Positions 1 through 8,051 are shown, counted from the first letter of the stretch. The stretch: 14,220 nt of DNA from Sva-07 sp035529175 (GCA_035529175.1 DATKXG010000059.1:1-14220); one strand, 5' to 3'. The notes: generated from the letters alone by a model not told the origin. A program made the numbers and translations.

Positions 1-105
1 GCGATCGGGTGGCGGCACACCGCGGTCGGTTCCGTGGTCCTCAACGCCGATGCCGACGCGTCGGTGACGCTCACCAGCGACGACGAGCTCGTCGTCGTCG
101 GCTGA
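1..105 (+). CDS. C-terminal tail of a CASTOR/POLLUX-like ion-channel protein (partial)
   Basis: The first 34 codons are open in frame 1 and end in TGA at 103-105. The peptide begins AIGWRH, passes through VVLNADADASVTLT and ends DDELVVVG. A Gly-aromatic-Arg start, a VVLNP-like segment and a closing 'DD-x-hydrophobic' beta strand match the extreme C-terminus of CASTOR/POLLUX-related putative ion channels and, more loosely, TrkA-C/RCK ligand-binding domains. Such proteins are membrane channels with cytoplasmic nucleotide- or ion-sensing domains. Only the tail is visible, so the family call rests on a short match. The third positions are almost all G or C, which supports real coding. The stop lies immediately before the truncated sulfatase, an unusually abrupt boundary. 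Confidence 0.45.
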   Translation, partial: AIGWRHTAVGSVVLNADADASVTLTSDDELVVVG

Positions 106-107
106 TC

Positions 108-1667
108 CCTCGAGTAGCAACCTTCGCCAAGCAGAAGGAGCTCGGCGTGATCCCAGCCGACGCCGAACTCACCGCTCGCCACGACGAGATCACGGCCTGG
201 GACGACATGCCCGACGATCTGAAGCCCGTGCTCGCCCGACAGATGGAGGTGTACGCCGGTTTCCTCGAACACACCGACCACCACGTCGGGCGGGTCATCG
301 ATGCCATCGACGACCTCGGCGTGCTCGACAACACGCTGATCTACTACATCATCGGCGACAACGGCGCCTCGGCCGAGGGCACGATGAACGGCGCGTTCAA
401 CGAGATGGCCAACTTCAACGGCATGGCTGCACTCGAGACCACAGAGTTCATGCAGTCGAAGATGGACGACTTCGGGTCTCCCGAGTCGTACAACCACTAC
501 TCGGTCGGCTGGGCCTGGGCGATGAACACGCCGCTGCAGTGGACCAAGCAGGTCGCCTCGCACTGGGGCGGGACGCGCAATGGCACCATCGTCCACTGGC
601 CGAACGGCATCGAGGAACAAGGCGGCCTGCGCGAACAGTTCACGCACGTCATCGATCTGGCACCCACGATCCTGGAGGCGGCGGGACTGCCCGAGCCGAC
701 GATGGTGAACGGCGTGCAGCAGTCGCCGATGGAGGGCACGAGCATGCTCTACACGTTCAACCAGGCCGACGAGCCCGAGCGTCACGAGCTGCAGTACTTC
801 GAGATGTTCGCCAACCGCGGGATCTACCACCGGGGCTGGAGCGCGGTCACCAAGCACCGCACGCCGTGGGTGATGGTCGGCGGCGACCTCCCCGCATTCG
901 ACGACGACGTGTGGGAGCTCTACGACGGCAGCAACGACTTCAGCCAGGCACGCGATCTCTCGGCGGAGCACCCCGAGCTCCTGGCGAAGCTCCAGCGACT
1001 CTGGCTGATCGAGGCGACGAAGTACAACGTCCTCCCGATGGACGACCGCACCAGCGAGCGTCTCGAACCGGCGATGGCGGGTCGTCCGACCCTGATCCGC
1101 GGTAACTCCCAGCTGTTCTTCCCGGGGATGGGCCGGCTGTCGGAGAACAGTGTCGTCAGCATCAAGAACAAGTCGTTCTCGGTCACCGCCGAGGTCGACG
1201 TTCCGGCGGGCGGCGCGTCCGGCGTGATCATCGCCCAGGGTGGTCGCTTCGGTGGCTGGGCCGTCTACGCCGTCGACGGCGTACTCAGCTTCACCTACAA
1301 CGTGTTGGGCATCCAGGAGTTCACGATCACTGCGACCGAACCGATCCCTGAGGGTCACCGGCAGGTGCGGGCCGAACTCGCGTACGACGGCGGGGGCTTG
1401 GCCAAGGGTGGCGTCGTCACGCTCTATCACGACGGCAACGCCGTGGGCAGTGGTCGGGTCGAGGCGACGCAGCCCATGGTCTTCTCGGCCGACGAGACGA
1501 CGGACGTCGGCTACGAGTCAGGAACGTGCGTGTCGTCGGCGTACACGGTCGAGACCAGCAGGTTCACCGGCAAGCTGCACTGGGTGCAGATCGATCTCGG
1601 TGACGACGACCACGATCACTTCATCGACCCCGACGAGCGAATGCGCATCGCGATGGCGAGGCAATAG
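108..1667 (+). pseudogene. Arylsulfatase, 5'-truncated (formylglycine site missing)
   Basis: About 519 in-frame codons match the middle and C-terminal parts of large (roughly 780-residue) actinobacterial arylsulfatases of the alkaline-phosphatase superfamily. Visible sulfatase features are the metal-binding Asp-Asn in GDNGAS (357-362), a Lys (546-548) and His (561-563) in TKQVASHWGGTRNG, and the DLAPTILEAAG segment. The last ~150 residues form a beta-rich, concanavalin-like C-terminal domain (GVIIAQGGRFGGW, ATQPMVFSADETTDVG). The N-terminal ~250 residues, with the Cys-x-Pro/Ser-x-Arg site that becomes formylglycine, are absent. Recognisable similarity begins near TFAKQKELG (120 onward), just after the preceding gene's stop. 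A GTG at 147 has an AGAAGGAG-like sequence (133-140) upstream and could in principle start translation, but that product could not hydrolyse sulfate esters. The open frame is otherwise intact, so the loss looks recent or is an assembly artefact. Confidence 0.8.
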
Positions 1668-1701
1668 CGGACTTCCGAGCCTCACGTCGACCTCGCCGGG
1701 C

Positions 1702-2385
1702 TCAGGGTTCGACTGGTTGTTCGTCGCCCGGCATGGACGATTCCAGGCGAACCACCAGGAAGTGGACGCTGACGATCATCACCCAGATCGGGAACACGAG
1801 CGTGGTCCACAGGCTGATGCCGGGGCCGAACACCTGCAGGATGGCGAGCCCGTACGTCAATCCGACCATCCAGCGCGGGACGGCACCCGATCGCAACCAG
1901 ATCGTGCCCGTCGAGAGCATGAAGACGCCGGCCATCCGGACGCCGAAGTTGTTCGAGAGCGCGAACACCGCCTCGCGGGCGAACTCGTAGCCGCCGGACT
2001 CGAACAACCGATCGGGTGCTTCTTCGTACGCGCCGACGAGCGCAGTCGACAGTGCGGCCGAGGCGAACAGCATGGCCAGGTACAGTACGCCGCTGCCGAA
2101 CATCACACTCGCGAAGAACCGGTCCTCGCGATCGCCGAGGCGATCGCGAACCACGCCGATGAACCAGAGGAAGGAGATCCCGGCAAAGGGTATGAACCAC
2201 AGCGCAAGCTTCACCCTGGATCGGTTCGAGTCGATCCACTCACCGGCGTCCCCGTCCACGGGCGGCACTGCCAATCGCAACAGCACGGTCGCCGTGCCGA
2301 GCAGCAACGCGAACAGGATGCCCGCGACCGCAGCCGCCCGCGGGGTGGTCAACCGCCCGCCGAAATCGGGTGGGGACGCGCTCAT
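1702..2385 (-). CDS. Multi-pass membrane protein of unknown function
   Basis: This 227-residue protein belongs to no family I can name with confidence. About six hydrophobic segments are visible, near residues 17-37, 58-78, 91-113, 147-164, 170-187 and 190-212. A charged, hydrophilic loop (VDGDAGEWIDSNRSRVK) sits between the first two, and the C-terminal tail is acidic and polar. The ATG at 2385 is preferred because AGGA lies about six bases upstream. An upstream in-frame GTG at 2436 would add 17 residues with no membrane or domain character. The gene converges on the sulfatase remnant and is divergent from the OsmC-like gene, so it is probably transcribed alone. Its role is unknown. Confidence 0.75.
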   Translation of the reverse strand: MSASPPDFGGRLTTPRAAAVAGILFALLLGTATVLLRLAVPPVDGDAGEWIDSNRSRVKLALWFIPFAGISFLWFIGVVRDRLGDREDRFFASVMFGSGVLYLAMLFASAALSTALVGAYEEAPDRLFESGGYEFAREAVFALSNNFGVRMAGVFMLSTGTIWLRSGAVPRWMVGLTYGLAILQVFGPGISLWTTLVFPIWVMIVSVHFLVVRLESSMPGDEQPVEP

Positions 2386-2542
2386 CGGCCGTCCTGCCCG
2401 ATCCGTGGACAACGCACTGCGCACATGGTCGACCACAGTACGGCACAGCGGTCACACGCGCATCCGCCGCTGAGGGTGGCCTCGCTGGCTTCACGGTCGC
2501 GGGCTCGTCACGGCCGCGAAGCGGTGAGGTGTACGGTGCCGC

Positions 2543-3076
2543 ATGACGACGGAGATGTCCCGCCAGCAGTCACTGAGCGCCGCGCTCGATCGGCTCGAGA
2601 ACGTCGTCACGAAACACCCGAGCGTCGGCGCGGGCACCGAGCGCTCGATCAGCACCATCACTGACGGGCTGCGTTGCACGAGCGAGGAAGGTGCGTTCCG
2701 GTTCGAGACGGATCTTCCCGACAGCATGGGCGGCGACGGATCCGGTCCGTCGCCCGGGGTGCTCGGGCGGGCCGCACTCGGGAGCTGCCTCGCGATGGGC
2801 TACCAGATGCGCGCCGCGCGACTCGGTATCGATCTGACCTCGCTGAGCGTCGAGGTCGAAGCCGACTTCGACGTCGTCGGCATGCTCTCGCTGGACTCGA
2901 CCGCCAGACCTGGATACAGCGAGGTCCGCTACCACGTGAGGGTCGAGAGCTCGGCACCGGAGGCCGACATCCTGCGGGTGCTCGACGAGGGAGACGTCAT
3001 CAGTCCGTACCGCGACGTGTTCTCGGCCCGGACGCCGATGACGCGAACGGTCTCGATCCAGTCCCCGACGGCGTGA
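2543..3076 (+). CDS. OsmC-family protein lacking the second active-site cysteine
   Basis: This 177-residue protein has the OsmC/Ohr fold signature: an N-terminal strand region (LRCTSEEGAFRFETDLP), a central helix with the peroxidatic-type cysteine (LGSCLAMGYQMRAARLGI, C82), then strands with SVEVEADFD and a C-terminal helix. In classical OsmC/Ohr peroxidases a second cysteine, in a Cys-Pro context, works with the first to reduce organic hydroperoxides. Here the matching position reads ISP (S154-P155), so the usual disulfide cannot form unless C45 substitutes. It may be a one-cysteine thiol protein or a non-peroxidase relative. The ATG at 2543 is the first plausible start; GAGGTG about 11 bases upstream is a weak ribosome site. 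The stop is one base from the next ATG, indicating translational coupling with the methyltransferase. Confidence 0.85.
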   Translation: MTTEMSRQQSLSAALDRLENVVTKHPSVGAGTERSISTITDGLRCTSEEGAFRFETDLPDSMGGDGSGPSPGVLGRAALGSCLAMGYQMRAARLGIDLTSLSVEVEADFDVVGMLSLDSTARPGYSEVRYHVRVESSAPEADILRVLDEGDVISPYRDVFSARTPMTRTVSIQSPTA

Positions 3077-3077
3077 C

Positions 3078-3896
3078 ATGGAGCCGAAGCTGCAACGCCG
3101 CGTTCAACGGTACGGGTGGGACCGCGCCTCGGAGTTCTACTCGACCTTCTGGGGCGGGCAGCTCCGACCGGCCCACGAGGCCACGATCCGCCTGGGTGAT
3201 CCGCAGGTCGGCGAGCACGTGGTCGATGTGGCCTGCGGAGGCGGCGAGGTCACCTTCGAGACGGCCGATCGGGTGGGTACCAACGGCCGTGTTCTCGGTC
3301 TGGACATCTCGGAGAAGATGGTCGCTGCGGCACGAGCGGAAGCAGCGGCACGCGGGTCGACCAACACGTCGTTCCGGCGCTGCGATGCCGAGTCGCTCGA
3401 CTGCGAGGACGCGTCGTTCGACTTGGCGCTGTGCTCGCTCGGATTGATGTACGTGCCCGAGCCGGCTGTCGCAGTGACCGAGATGCGGCGAGTGCTCCGG
3501 CCGAACGGTCGGATCGTGGTCTCCGTGTGGGGGGAGCGACGGCACTGCGGATGGGCGGAGCTGTTTCCGATCGTCGATCGCCGAGTCAAGTCCGACGTCT
3601 GCCCGATGTTCTTCTTCCTCGGGACACCCGGTGCCATCGAGGCGACTCTCGAACACGCGGGCTTCGTCGACGTGAAGGTGACTCGCCTGAACATCGGCAT
3701 CGCTTACCGCGACACGAGCGAAGCGGTCGGCGCCGCGTTCCTCGGCGGGCCGGTTGCGCTCCCGTACGGTCGGTTCGACGACGATCAGCGGCACGCAGTC
3801 GAACTCGAGTACCTGAATTCGATCGACGAGTTCCGTGACGGTGAGGGCTACGTCGTTCCTGGCGAGTTCGTCATCGCGACCGCAGCGCGGCCGTAG
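3078..3896 (+). CDS. Class I SAM-dependent methyltransferase
   Basis: This 272-residue protein has a Rossmann-like methyltransferase core. Motif I is VDVACGGGEVT (residues 49-59), an acidic residue that would bind the SAM ribose lies in LGLDIS (D76), RCDAESL (D103) is the adenine-side motif, and FDLALCSLGLMYV (114-126) is the post-II strand. RVLRPNGRIVVSVWGE (138-153) is the usual motif III region. The layout is that of UbiE/Methyltransf_11-type enzymes acting on small molecules. Its C-terminal third (FLGTPGAIEATLEHAGF onward) is the usual substrate-side cap, and the substrate is not identifiable. It starts one base after the OsmC stop, so the two are almost certainly co-translated. The repeated Cys residues (C53, C102, C109, C119) are not obviously metal sites. 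Confidence 0.88.
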   Translation: MEPKLQRRVQRYGWDRASEFYSTFWGGQLRPAHEATIRLGDPQVGEHVVDVACGGGEVTFETADRVGTNGRVLGLDISEKMVAAARAEAAARGSTNTSFRRCDAESLDCEDASFDLALCSLGLMYVPEPAVAVTEMRRVLRPNGRIVVSVWGERRHCGWAELFPIVDRRVKSDVCPMFFFLGTPGAIEATLEHAGFVDVKVTRLNIGIAYRDTSEAVGAAFLGGPVALPYGRFDDDQRHAVELEYLNSIDEFRDGEGYVVPGEFVIATAARP

Positions 3897-4013
3897 TCGC
3901 GGCTCGTGCGGACACGCCTCTCGGAGGTTTGTGAACCCGTGGCGGAAGCGGGCACATCTCCCATCGAGACTGGGCGAAGAACGAGCCGTACACTTCGTCG
4001 CCGTGATCACACG

Positions 4014-5441
4014 ATGACCCCGACGGCGCCCGAACGAACCCGCGCGGTGGTTCCGCACCTGACGGTGCCCGAGCGCGAGGCGCGGGGGAAGGCGGCTCGA
4101 CGAGAGGTGCCGCGGTCGTCGCACGCGACGCTGGCGGACGGACCCGCTCGACCTGACCCCGTCGCCGTGCTCGAGAGTCAGGCGGCATCGCGCGTCGCCG
4201 AGTTGGTGCCGATCAGGTATGGCCGCATGCTGGTGTCGCCGTTCACGTTCTTCCGTGGCGCTGCGCTCCTGATGGCCGCCGACCTTGCCGGCACGCCACG
4301 CTCCGGGCTCAACGTGCAACTGTGCGGCGATGCCCACTTGATGAACTTCGGCGCCTTCGGTTCACCCGAGCGGCGAATGGTCTTCGACATCAACGACTTC
4401 GACGAAACAGCACCCGGGCCGTTCGAGTGGGACGTCAAGCGCCTCGCCGCCAGCGTCGCCATCGCCGGGCGCGACAACGGCTTCGGGAGCAAGGACCGCT
4501 CCAAGGTCGTGCGTGCCGCCGTCGAGGGGTATCGCACCGCAATGGCCGAATTGGCGTCCATGGCCAACCTCGAGGTGTGGTACTCGGCGATCGATGTCGA
4601 CGCTTGGATGGCCCAGCTCGGGGCCGACGTCGGCGAGAAGACTGTCAAGCGCGCCGCGGCGCAGGTCGCAAAGGCCCGGACGCGGGACAGCCACCAGGCC
4701 TACGCGAAGCTGACCCATCTCGTCGACGGGCAGCCGCGCATCATCAGCGACCCACCGTTGATCGAACCGGTGTCGGACCTCTTCGATCCCGACCAGCAAG
4801 GTCAGGTTCGCGAAGCGATCCACGAGATGTTCGTGCGCTACCGCGAGAGCCTGCAAAGCGACCGCCGACGCCTGCTCGAGAGCTTCCGTATCGTGGACGT
4901 GGCCCGCAAGGTGGTCGGCGTCGGCAGTGTCGGCACGAGGGCGTGGATCGTGCTGCTCCTCGGCCGTGACGGCAACGACCCGCTCTTCCTACAGGCCAAG
5001 GAGGCCCAGGCATCGGTCCTTCCGGCGTACACCGGTCAACGTATCCGGACCTCGAACGGCAAGCGCGTCGTCTCGGGCCAACACCTGATGCAGGCTGCGA
5101 GCGACATCTTCCTCGGGTGGACCTCCGTCGTCGGCGTCGACGACGTGAAGCGCGACTACTACTTCCGTCAGCTTCGTGACTGGAAGGGATCTGCCAACGT
5201 CGAGGCGATGAATCCCAACGATCTCGCGTTCTACGCCCGCACGTGCGGCCGGACGCTCGCCCGAGCACACGCGCGCTCGGGTGATCGAGTGGCCATTGCC
5301 TCGTACCTGGGCTCCGGTTCGGTCTTCGACGAAGCGGTCGCCGAATTCGCCGAGTCGTACGCGGACCAGAACGAGCGCGACTACGAGGCGCTCGCCACCG
5401 CCGAGACGGAGGGTCGAATCGAGGTTCGACGCGGCCTGTGA
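4014..5441 (+). CDS. DUF2252 family protein (kinase-fold-like)
   Basis: This 475-residue protein matches DUF2252 along its whole length: VPHLTVPEREARGKAARR and VPRSSHA near the start, LVPIRYGRMLVSPFTFFRGA (64-83), LCGDAHLMNFGAF (103-115), FDINDFDET (124-132) and EWDVKRLAAS (138-147), ending with a typical YFRQLRDWKGS and TCGRTLARAHARSGD region. The GDAHxxNFG and DINDFD pair resembles the catalytic and metal-binding loops of aminoglycoside-phosphotransferase-like kinases (HGDxHxxN, then a D-x-D element), so phosphotransfer is possible but unproven. The ATG at 4014 is chosen because family similarity starts about ten residues later. A GTG at 3906 would add a basic, low-complexity extension. No clear Shine-Dalgarno sequence precedes 4014. 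The HdeD-like gene follows 75 bases downstream and may be co-transcribed. Confidence 0.85.
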   Translation: MTPTAPERTRAVVPHLTVPEREARGKAARREVPRSSHATLADGPARPDPVAVLESQAASRVAELVPIRYGRMLVSPFTFFRGAALLMAADLAGTPRSGLNVQLCGDAHLMNFGAFGSPERRMVFDINDFDETAPGPFEWDVKRLAASVAIAGRDNGFGSKDRSKVVRAAVEGYRTAMAELASMANLEVWYSAIDVDAWMAQLGADVGEKTVKRAAAQVAKARTRDSHQAYAKLTHLVDGQPRIISDPPLIEPVSDLFDPDQQGQVREAIHEMFVRYRESLQSDRRRLLESFRIVDVARKVVGVGSVGTRAWIVLLLGRDGNDPLFLQAKEAQASVLPAYTGQRIRTSNGKRVVSGQHLMQAASDIFLGWTSVVGVDDVKRDYYFRQLRDWKGSANVEAMNPNDLAFYARTCGRTLARAHARSGDRVAIASYLGSGSVFDEAVAEFAESYADQNERDYEALATAETEGRIEVRRGL

Positions 5442-5516
5442 CCGGTGCGCCATCCACCGTGGTGGCCAGTCGGGCGAGCTAACTTCGCACCTACACGCGA
5501 CGAGGGAGTCCTGAAC

Positions 5517-6077
5517 ATGAGCAACACCATCGAATCCGGCACCGGGCTGGAAGGTCTCCAAATGGCACGAGAGTGGCCGGCGGTCTTCGTGATGGGGCTG
5601 ATCACCCTGGCGCTCGGCGTCGTGGTGATCTCTTGGCCGCAGGAGACGCTCAAGGTGATTTCGGTGCTGATCGGTCTGCAGATCCTCGTGTACGGGATCT
5701 ACGGCCTCGTCTCGGCCTTCGCCCACGACACCGTTTCGCCCGGCTGGACCGGTTTCGTCGGGATCCTCGGGATCATCATCGGCATCGTCGTGCTGCGCAA
5801 CCCGTTCGAGACCGTCGCCGTCCTGGCAGCGCTCCTCGGTGTGGTGTGGATCATCGGGGGCATCATCCAGGTCATCGGGTCGATCGCCGACGGGGGAGCG
5901 GATCGTCGCTGGCTCGGAGCGCTCGGCGGCCTGCTCTCGGTCGCCGCCGGCATCGTCGTCGTCTCGTGGCCGGCGCCCACCGTGACCGTCGTTGCGTGGA
6001 TCTCGGGTCTCTACCTGATCGTGTTCGGGCTGTTCCTCTGCGTATCGGCCTTCCAGCTGCGCAGCATCACGAAGTAG
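5517..6077 (+). CDS. HdeD/DUF308 family membrane protein
   Basis: This 186-residue protein has six hydrophobic segments (about 20-39, 45-67, 77-94, 99-121, 133-151, 156-178). They form three pseudo-repeats of a helix hairpin, each with a 'G-I-V-V-x-x-x-P' turn (VVVISWPQET, IVVLRNPFET, IVVVSWPAPT). That is the DUF308 arrangement found in HdeD, an Escherichia coli inner-membrane protein linked to acid resistance. In actinobacteria the family is common and its function is poorly defined. The ATG at 5517 is well supported by GAGGGAG (5502-5508), eight bases upstream. The gene lies 75 bases downstream of DUF2252 on the same strand, and a hairpin-rich stretch follows its stop. Confidence 0.88.
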   Translation: MSNTIESGTGLEGLQMAREWPAVFVMGLITLALGVVVISWPQETLKVISVLIGLQILVYGIYGLVSAFAHDTVSPGWTGFVGILGIIIGIVVLRNPFETVAVLAALLGVVWIIGGIIQVIGSIADGGADRRWLGALGGLLSVAAGIVVVSWPAPTVTVVAWISGLYLIVFGLFLCVSAFQLRSITK

Positions 6078-6124
6078 GCGCCCCACCGCCCGCTCGGGGT
6101 GCAGCGTTCAGCAGGTACACCCCG
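6078..6124. terminator. Possible bidirectional terminator hairpins after the HdeD-like gene
   Basis: Between the converging HdeD-like and GFA genes two mutually exclusive GC-rich hairpins can form. GCGCCCC (6078-6084) pairs with GGGGTGC (6096-6102, one G-T pair). Alternatively CGGGGTG (6095-6101) pairs perfectly with CACCCCG (6118-6124) across a 16-base loop. No T-tract follows, so classical intrinsic termination is uncertain; the position between convergent genes is the main support. Confidence 0.3.
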
Positions 6125-6147
6125 TCGCCGATCACTGCATCAACGCG

Positions 6148-6552
6148 TCACTCGCGATCCATCGACACGGCCATTCCGGGCAGGTTGACCCACGGTTGCT
6201 TGTGCTCGCACCAGGCTTCGACATTCGGTGCGACGCCGGACTTGTCGTCGAGCGTGCCGGCCTTCACGGCGATGAGCCCCGCCGGCTCGATCATCGAGGA
6301 GTAGATCGGCGAGCCGCACGAACCGCAGAAGTTGCGATACACGTAGACGGCGTCGTCGTTCTCACCACGATCCTCGAACGTGCTGAGGTCTCCCGACACG
6401 GTGAGCTGGTTCTCCATCGCGATCAGGTTCACGGAGAACGCACCGCCGCTCTGGCGTTGACAGTGATCGCAGTGGCAGACCGCGGTGGCGATCAGGTCGC
6501 CGGTGAGTTCGTAGGTGATCTTTCCGCAGAGGCATCGTCCGGTTTGTGTCAT
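6148..6552 (-). CDS. GFA/CENP-V-type zinc-binding protein
   Basis: This 134-residue protein has the complete zinc-ligand pattern of the GFA family (glutathione-dependent formaldehyde-activating enzyme/CENP-V): CLC near the start (C7, C9), VCHCDHCQRQSG (C26, C28, C31) and FCGSCGSPIY (C76, C79). The fold binds two zinc ions. The founding enzyme was proposed to promote glutathione-formaldehyde adduct formation, but most bacterial members have unknown substrates, and actinobacteria generally lack glutathione, so thiol use here is unclear. The ATG at 6552 puts the CLC motif at the expected position; upstream codons are not family-like. It is divergent from the first carotenoid-oxygenase gene across 125 bases, which suggests shared regulation but does not prove it. 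Confidence 0.87.
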   Translation of the reverse strand: MTQTGRCLCGKITYELTGDLIATAVCHCDHCQRQSGGAFSVNLIAMENQLTVSGDLSTFEDRGENDDAVYVYRNFCGSCGSPIYSSMIEPAGLIAVKAGTLDDKSGVAPNVEAWCEHKQPWVNLPGMAVSMDRE

Positions 6553-6677
6553 GGCCAGACGGTAGCGCTTCGATGCGGTCCGGATCGGAGGTGGAGCGGC
6601 AATATTTACCGTGAGTAGATTTCGAGGGGCCCATCGACTACTGTTCGGTCCACACGCCATTCGAAGAGGGGAACACG

Positions 6678-8030
6678 ATGACCACGATCGACGACACCAC
6701 GCCCATGCACCTGCGCGGTAACGGCCGGCCGGTGACCGAGGAGCTGACGCTCACCGACCTGAAGGTCACCGGAACGATTCCGCCCGAACTCGACGGGCGG
6801 TACGTCCGCAACGGCGCCAACCCGCTCACCGGGCTGAGCGATCACCCGTTCTTCGGCGACGGCATGGTGCACGGCGTGCGCCTCCGTGACGGATCGGCCG
6901 AGTGGTACCGCAACCGGTACGTGCGCACGCCGTTCATCGAGGACCCGACCACCGACATCCTCGATCCCGCCGTCATGATGGACATGACCTCGTCGAAGGC
7001 GAACACGCACGTGTTCGGCCACGCCGGTCGGATCCTGGCGCTCGAGGAGGGTCACTTCCCGTACGTGCTCGACGGCAACCTCGACACCGTCGGCCCGCTC
7101 GACTTCGGCGGCGCGCTCACCGGGTCGTTCACGGCGCACCCCAAGGTCTGCCCGGTGACCGGCGAGATGCTGGCGTTCGGTTACTCCGCGTTCGAGCCCT
7201 ATCTGCGCTACCTGCGGGTTTCAGCCGACGGCCAGCTCGTGCAGACCGAGGAGATCACCGTCGGTGGGCCGACGATGATGCACGACTTCAACGTCACCCG
7301 CAACAACGTGGTCTTCATGGATCTACCGGCCGTGTTCGACCTCGAGCTGGCGATGCAGGGCGAGATGCCGATCCGCTGGGACGACGACTACCCGGCCCGC
7401 CTCGGCGTGATGCCCCGCACGGGCAGCGACGCCGACGTGACGTGGTACGAGATCGAGCCGGGCTACGTGTTCCACCCGATGAACTCCTACGAGGACGGCG
7501 ACACGATCGTGCTCGACGTCGCTCGCCTCAGCCACATCTGGCGCGACTCGATGATGGACTTCCCGCCGCCCGAGCTGTGGCGCTGGACGATCGACACCAC
7601 CAGCGGCAAGGTGAAGGAAGAGCAGATCGACGACCGCCCCGCCGAGTTCCCGCGGGTCGCCGACTCGGTCGTCGGGCTGAAGCACCGCTTCGGCTACATG
7701 ATGGGCATCCCCGAGAACCCCGACTACACCGACCCGGCGAATCAGACCGGCGCGATCATCAAGTACGACCGCGATACGGGCGAGCGCGTCGAGCACGTGC
7801 TCGGTCGAGGCCGCCTCTCCGGCGAGCCGGTGTTCGTCCCCGCCGACGGTGGGAGCGCCGAGGACGACGGCTACCTCATGACGTTCGTCTACGAGGCCGA
7901 GACCGACTCGAGCACCTTCATCGTGCTCGACGCCGCCACGATGGACCAGACGCCGGTCGCCTCGATCGAGCTGCCACGGATACCGTTCGGGTTCCACGGC
8001 AACTGGATCGACTCGTCGGTGGCCGATTGA
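6678..8030 (+). CDS. Carotenoid oxygenase family dioxygenase (copy 1)
   Basis: This 450-residue protein is a seven-bladed beta-propeller, Fe(II)-dependent dioxygenase of the RPE65/carotenoid cleavage family, normally 450-500 residues. All four iron-binding histidines are visible: H154 (FTAHPKV), H202 (MMHDFNVT), H266 (YVFHPMNS) and H440 (FGFHGNW). Other family marks are RYVRNGANP (41-49), FFGDGMVHGV (58-67), EWYRNRYVRT (75-84) and ANTHV (108-112). Such enzymes split C=C bonds of carotenoids, apocarotenoids or stilbene-type aromatics such as lignostilbene, giving two carbonyl products. K107, just before ANTHV, lies in the region where lignostilbene dioxygenases carry a substrate-contacting lysine, but the alignment is by eye. 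The start has AGAGGGGA (6665-6672) five bases upstream. The protein lacks a signal peptide. It is a paralogue of the 8671-10065 gene. Confidence 0.92.
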   Translation: MTTIDDTTPMHLRGNGRPVTEELTLTDLKVTGTIPPELDGRYVRNGANPLTGLSDHPFFGDGMVHGVRLRDGSAEWYRNRYVRTPFIEDPTTDILDPAVMMDMTSSKANTHVFGHAGRILALEEGHFPYVLDGNLDTVGPLDFGGALTGSFTAHPKVCPVTGEMLAFGYSAFEPYLRYLRVSADGQLVQTEEITVGGPTMMHDFNVTRNNVVFMDLPAVFDLELAMQGEMPIRWDDDYPARLGVMPRTGSDADVTWYEIEPGYVFHPMNSYEDGDTIVLDVARLSHIWRDSMMDFPPPELWRWTIDTTSGKVKEEQIDDRPAEFPRVADSVVGLKHRFGYMMGIPENPDYTDPANQTGAIIKYDRDTGERVEHVLGRGRLSGEPVFVPADGGSAEDDGYLMTFVYEAETDSSTFIVLDAATMDQTPVASIELPRIPFGFHGNWIDSSVAD

Positions 8031-8051
8031 CGCAGATCGACCTCCGAGCCG

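Noticed and set aside
1658..1683. GAGGC/GCCTC pairing across the sulfatase stop as a terminator
   Set aside because: It has only five base pairs with a 16-base loop and no T-run, which is too weak to annotate.
1240..2664. A 474-codon plus-strand frame overlapping the sulfatase 3' end and the membrane-protein gene
   Set aside because: It crosses two real genes and an intergenic boundary, with Arg/Ser/Thr-rich low-complexity translation.
3000..4337. A 445-codon minus-strand open frame across the methyltransferase gene
   Set aside because: It is the antisense shadow of a high-GC gene. Its product is rich in Arg, His and Pro, shows no domain motifs and spans the boundary of two well-supported plus-strand genes.
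5454..5465. Small inverted repeat CCACC-GT-GGTGG upstream of the HdeD-like gene as an operator
   Set aside because: The effective stem is about four bases around a short loop and there is no second copy nearby, so it is not distinguishable from chance in high-GC DNA.
6601..6650. Sigma-70-like promoter between the GFA and first dioxygenase genes (TTTACC with TACTGT)
   Set aside because: The spacing between the two elements is about 28 bases, far from the usual 16-18; the AT-rich patch alone does not define a promoter.
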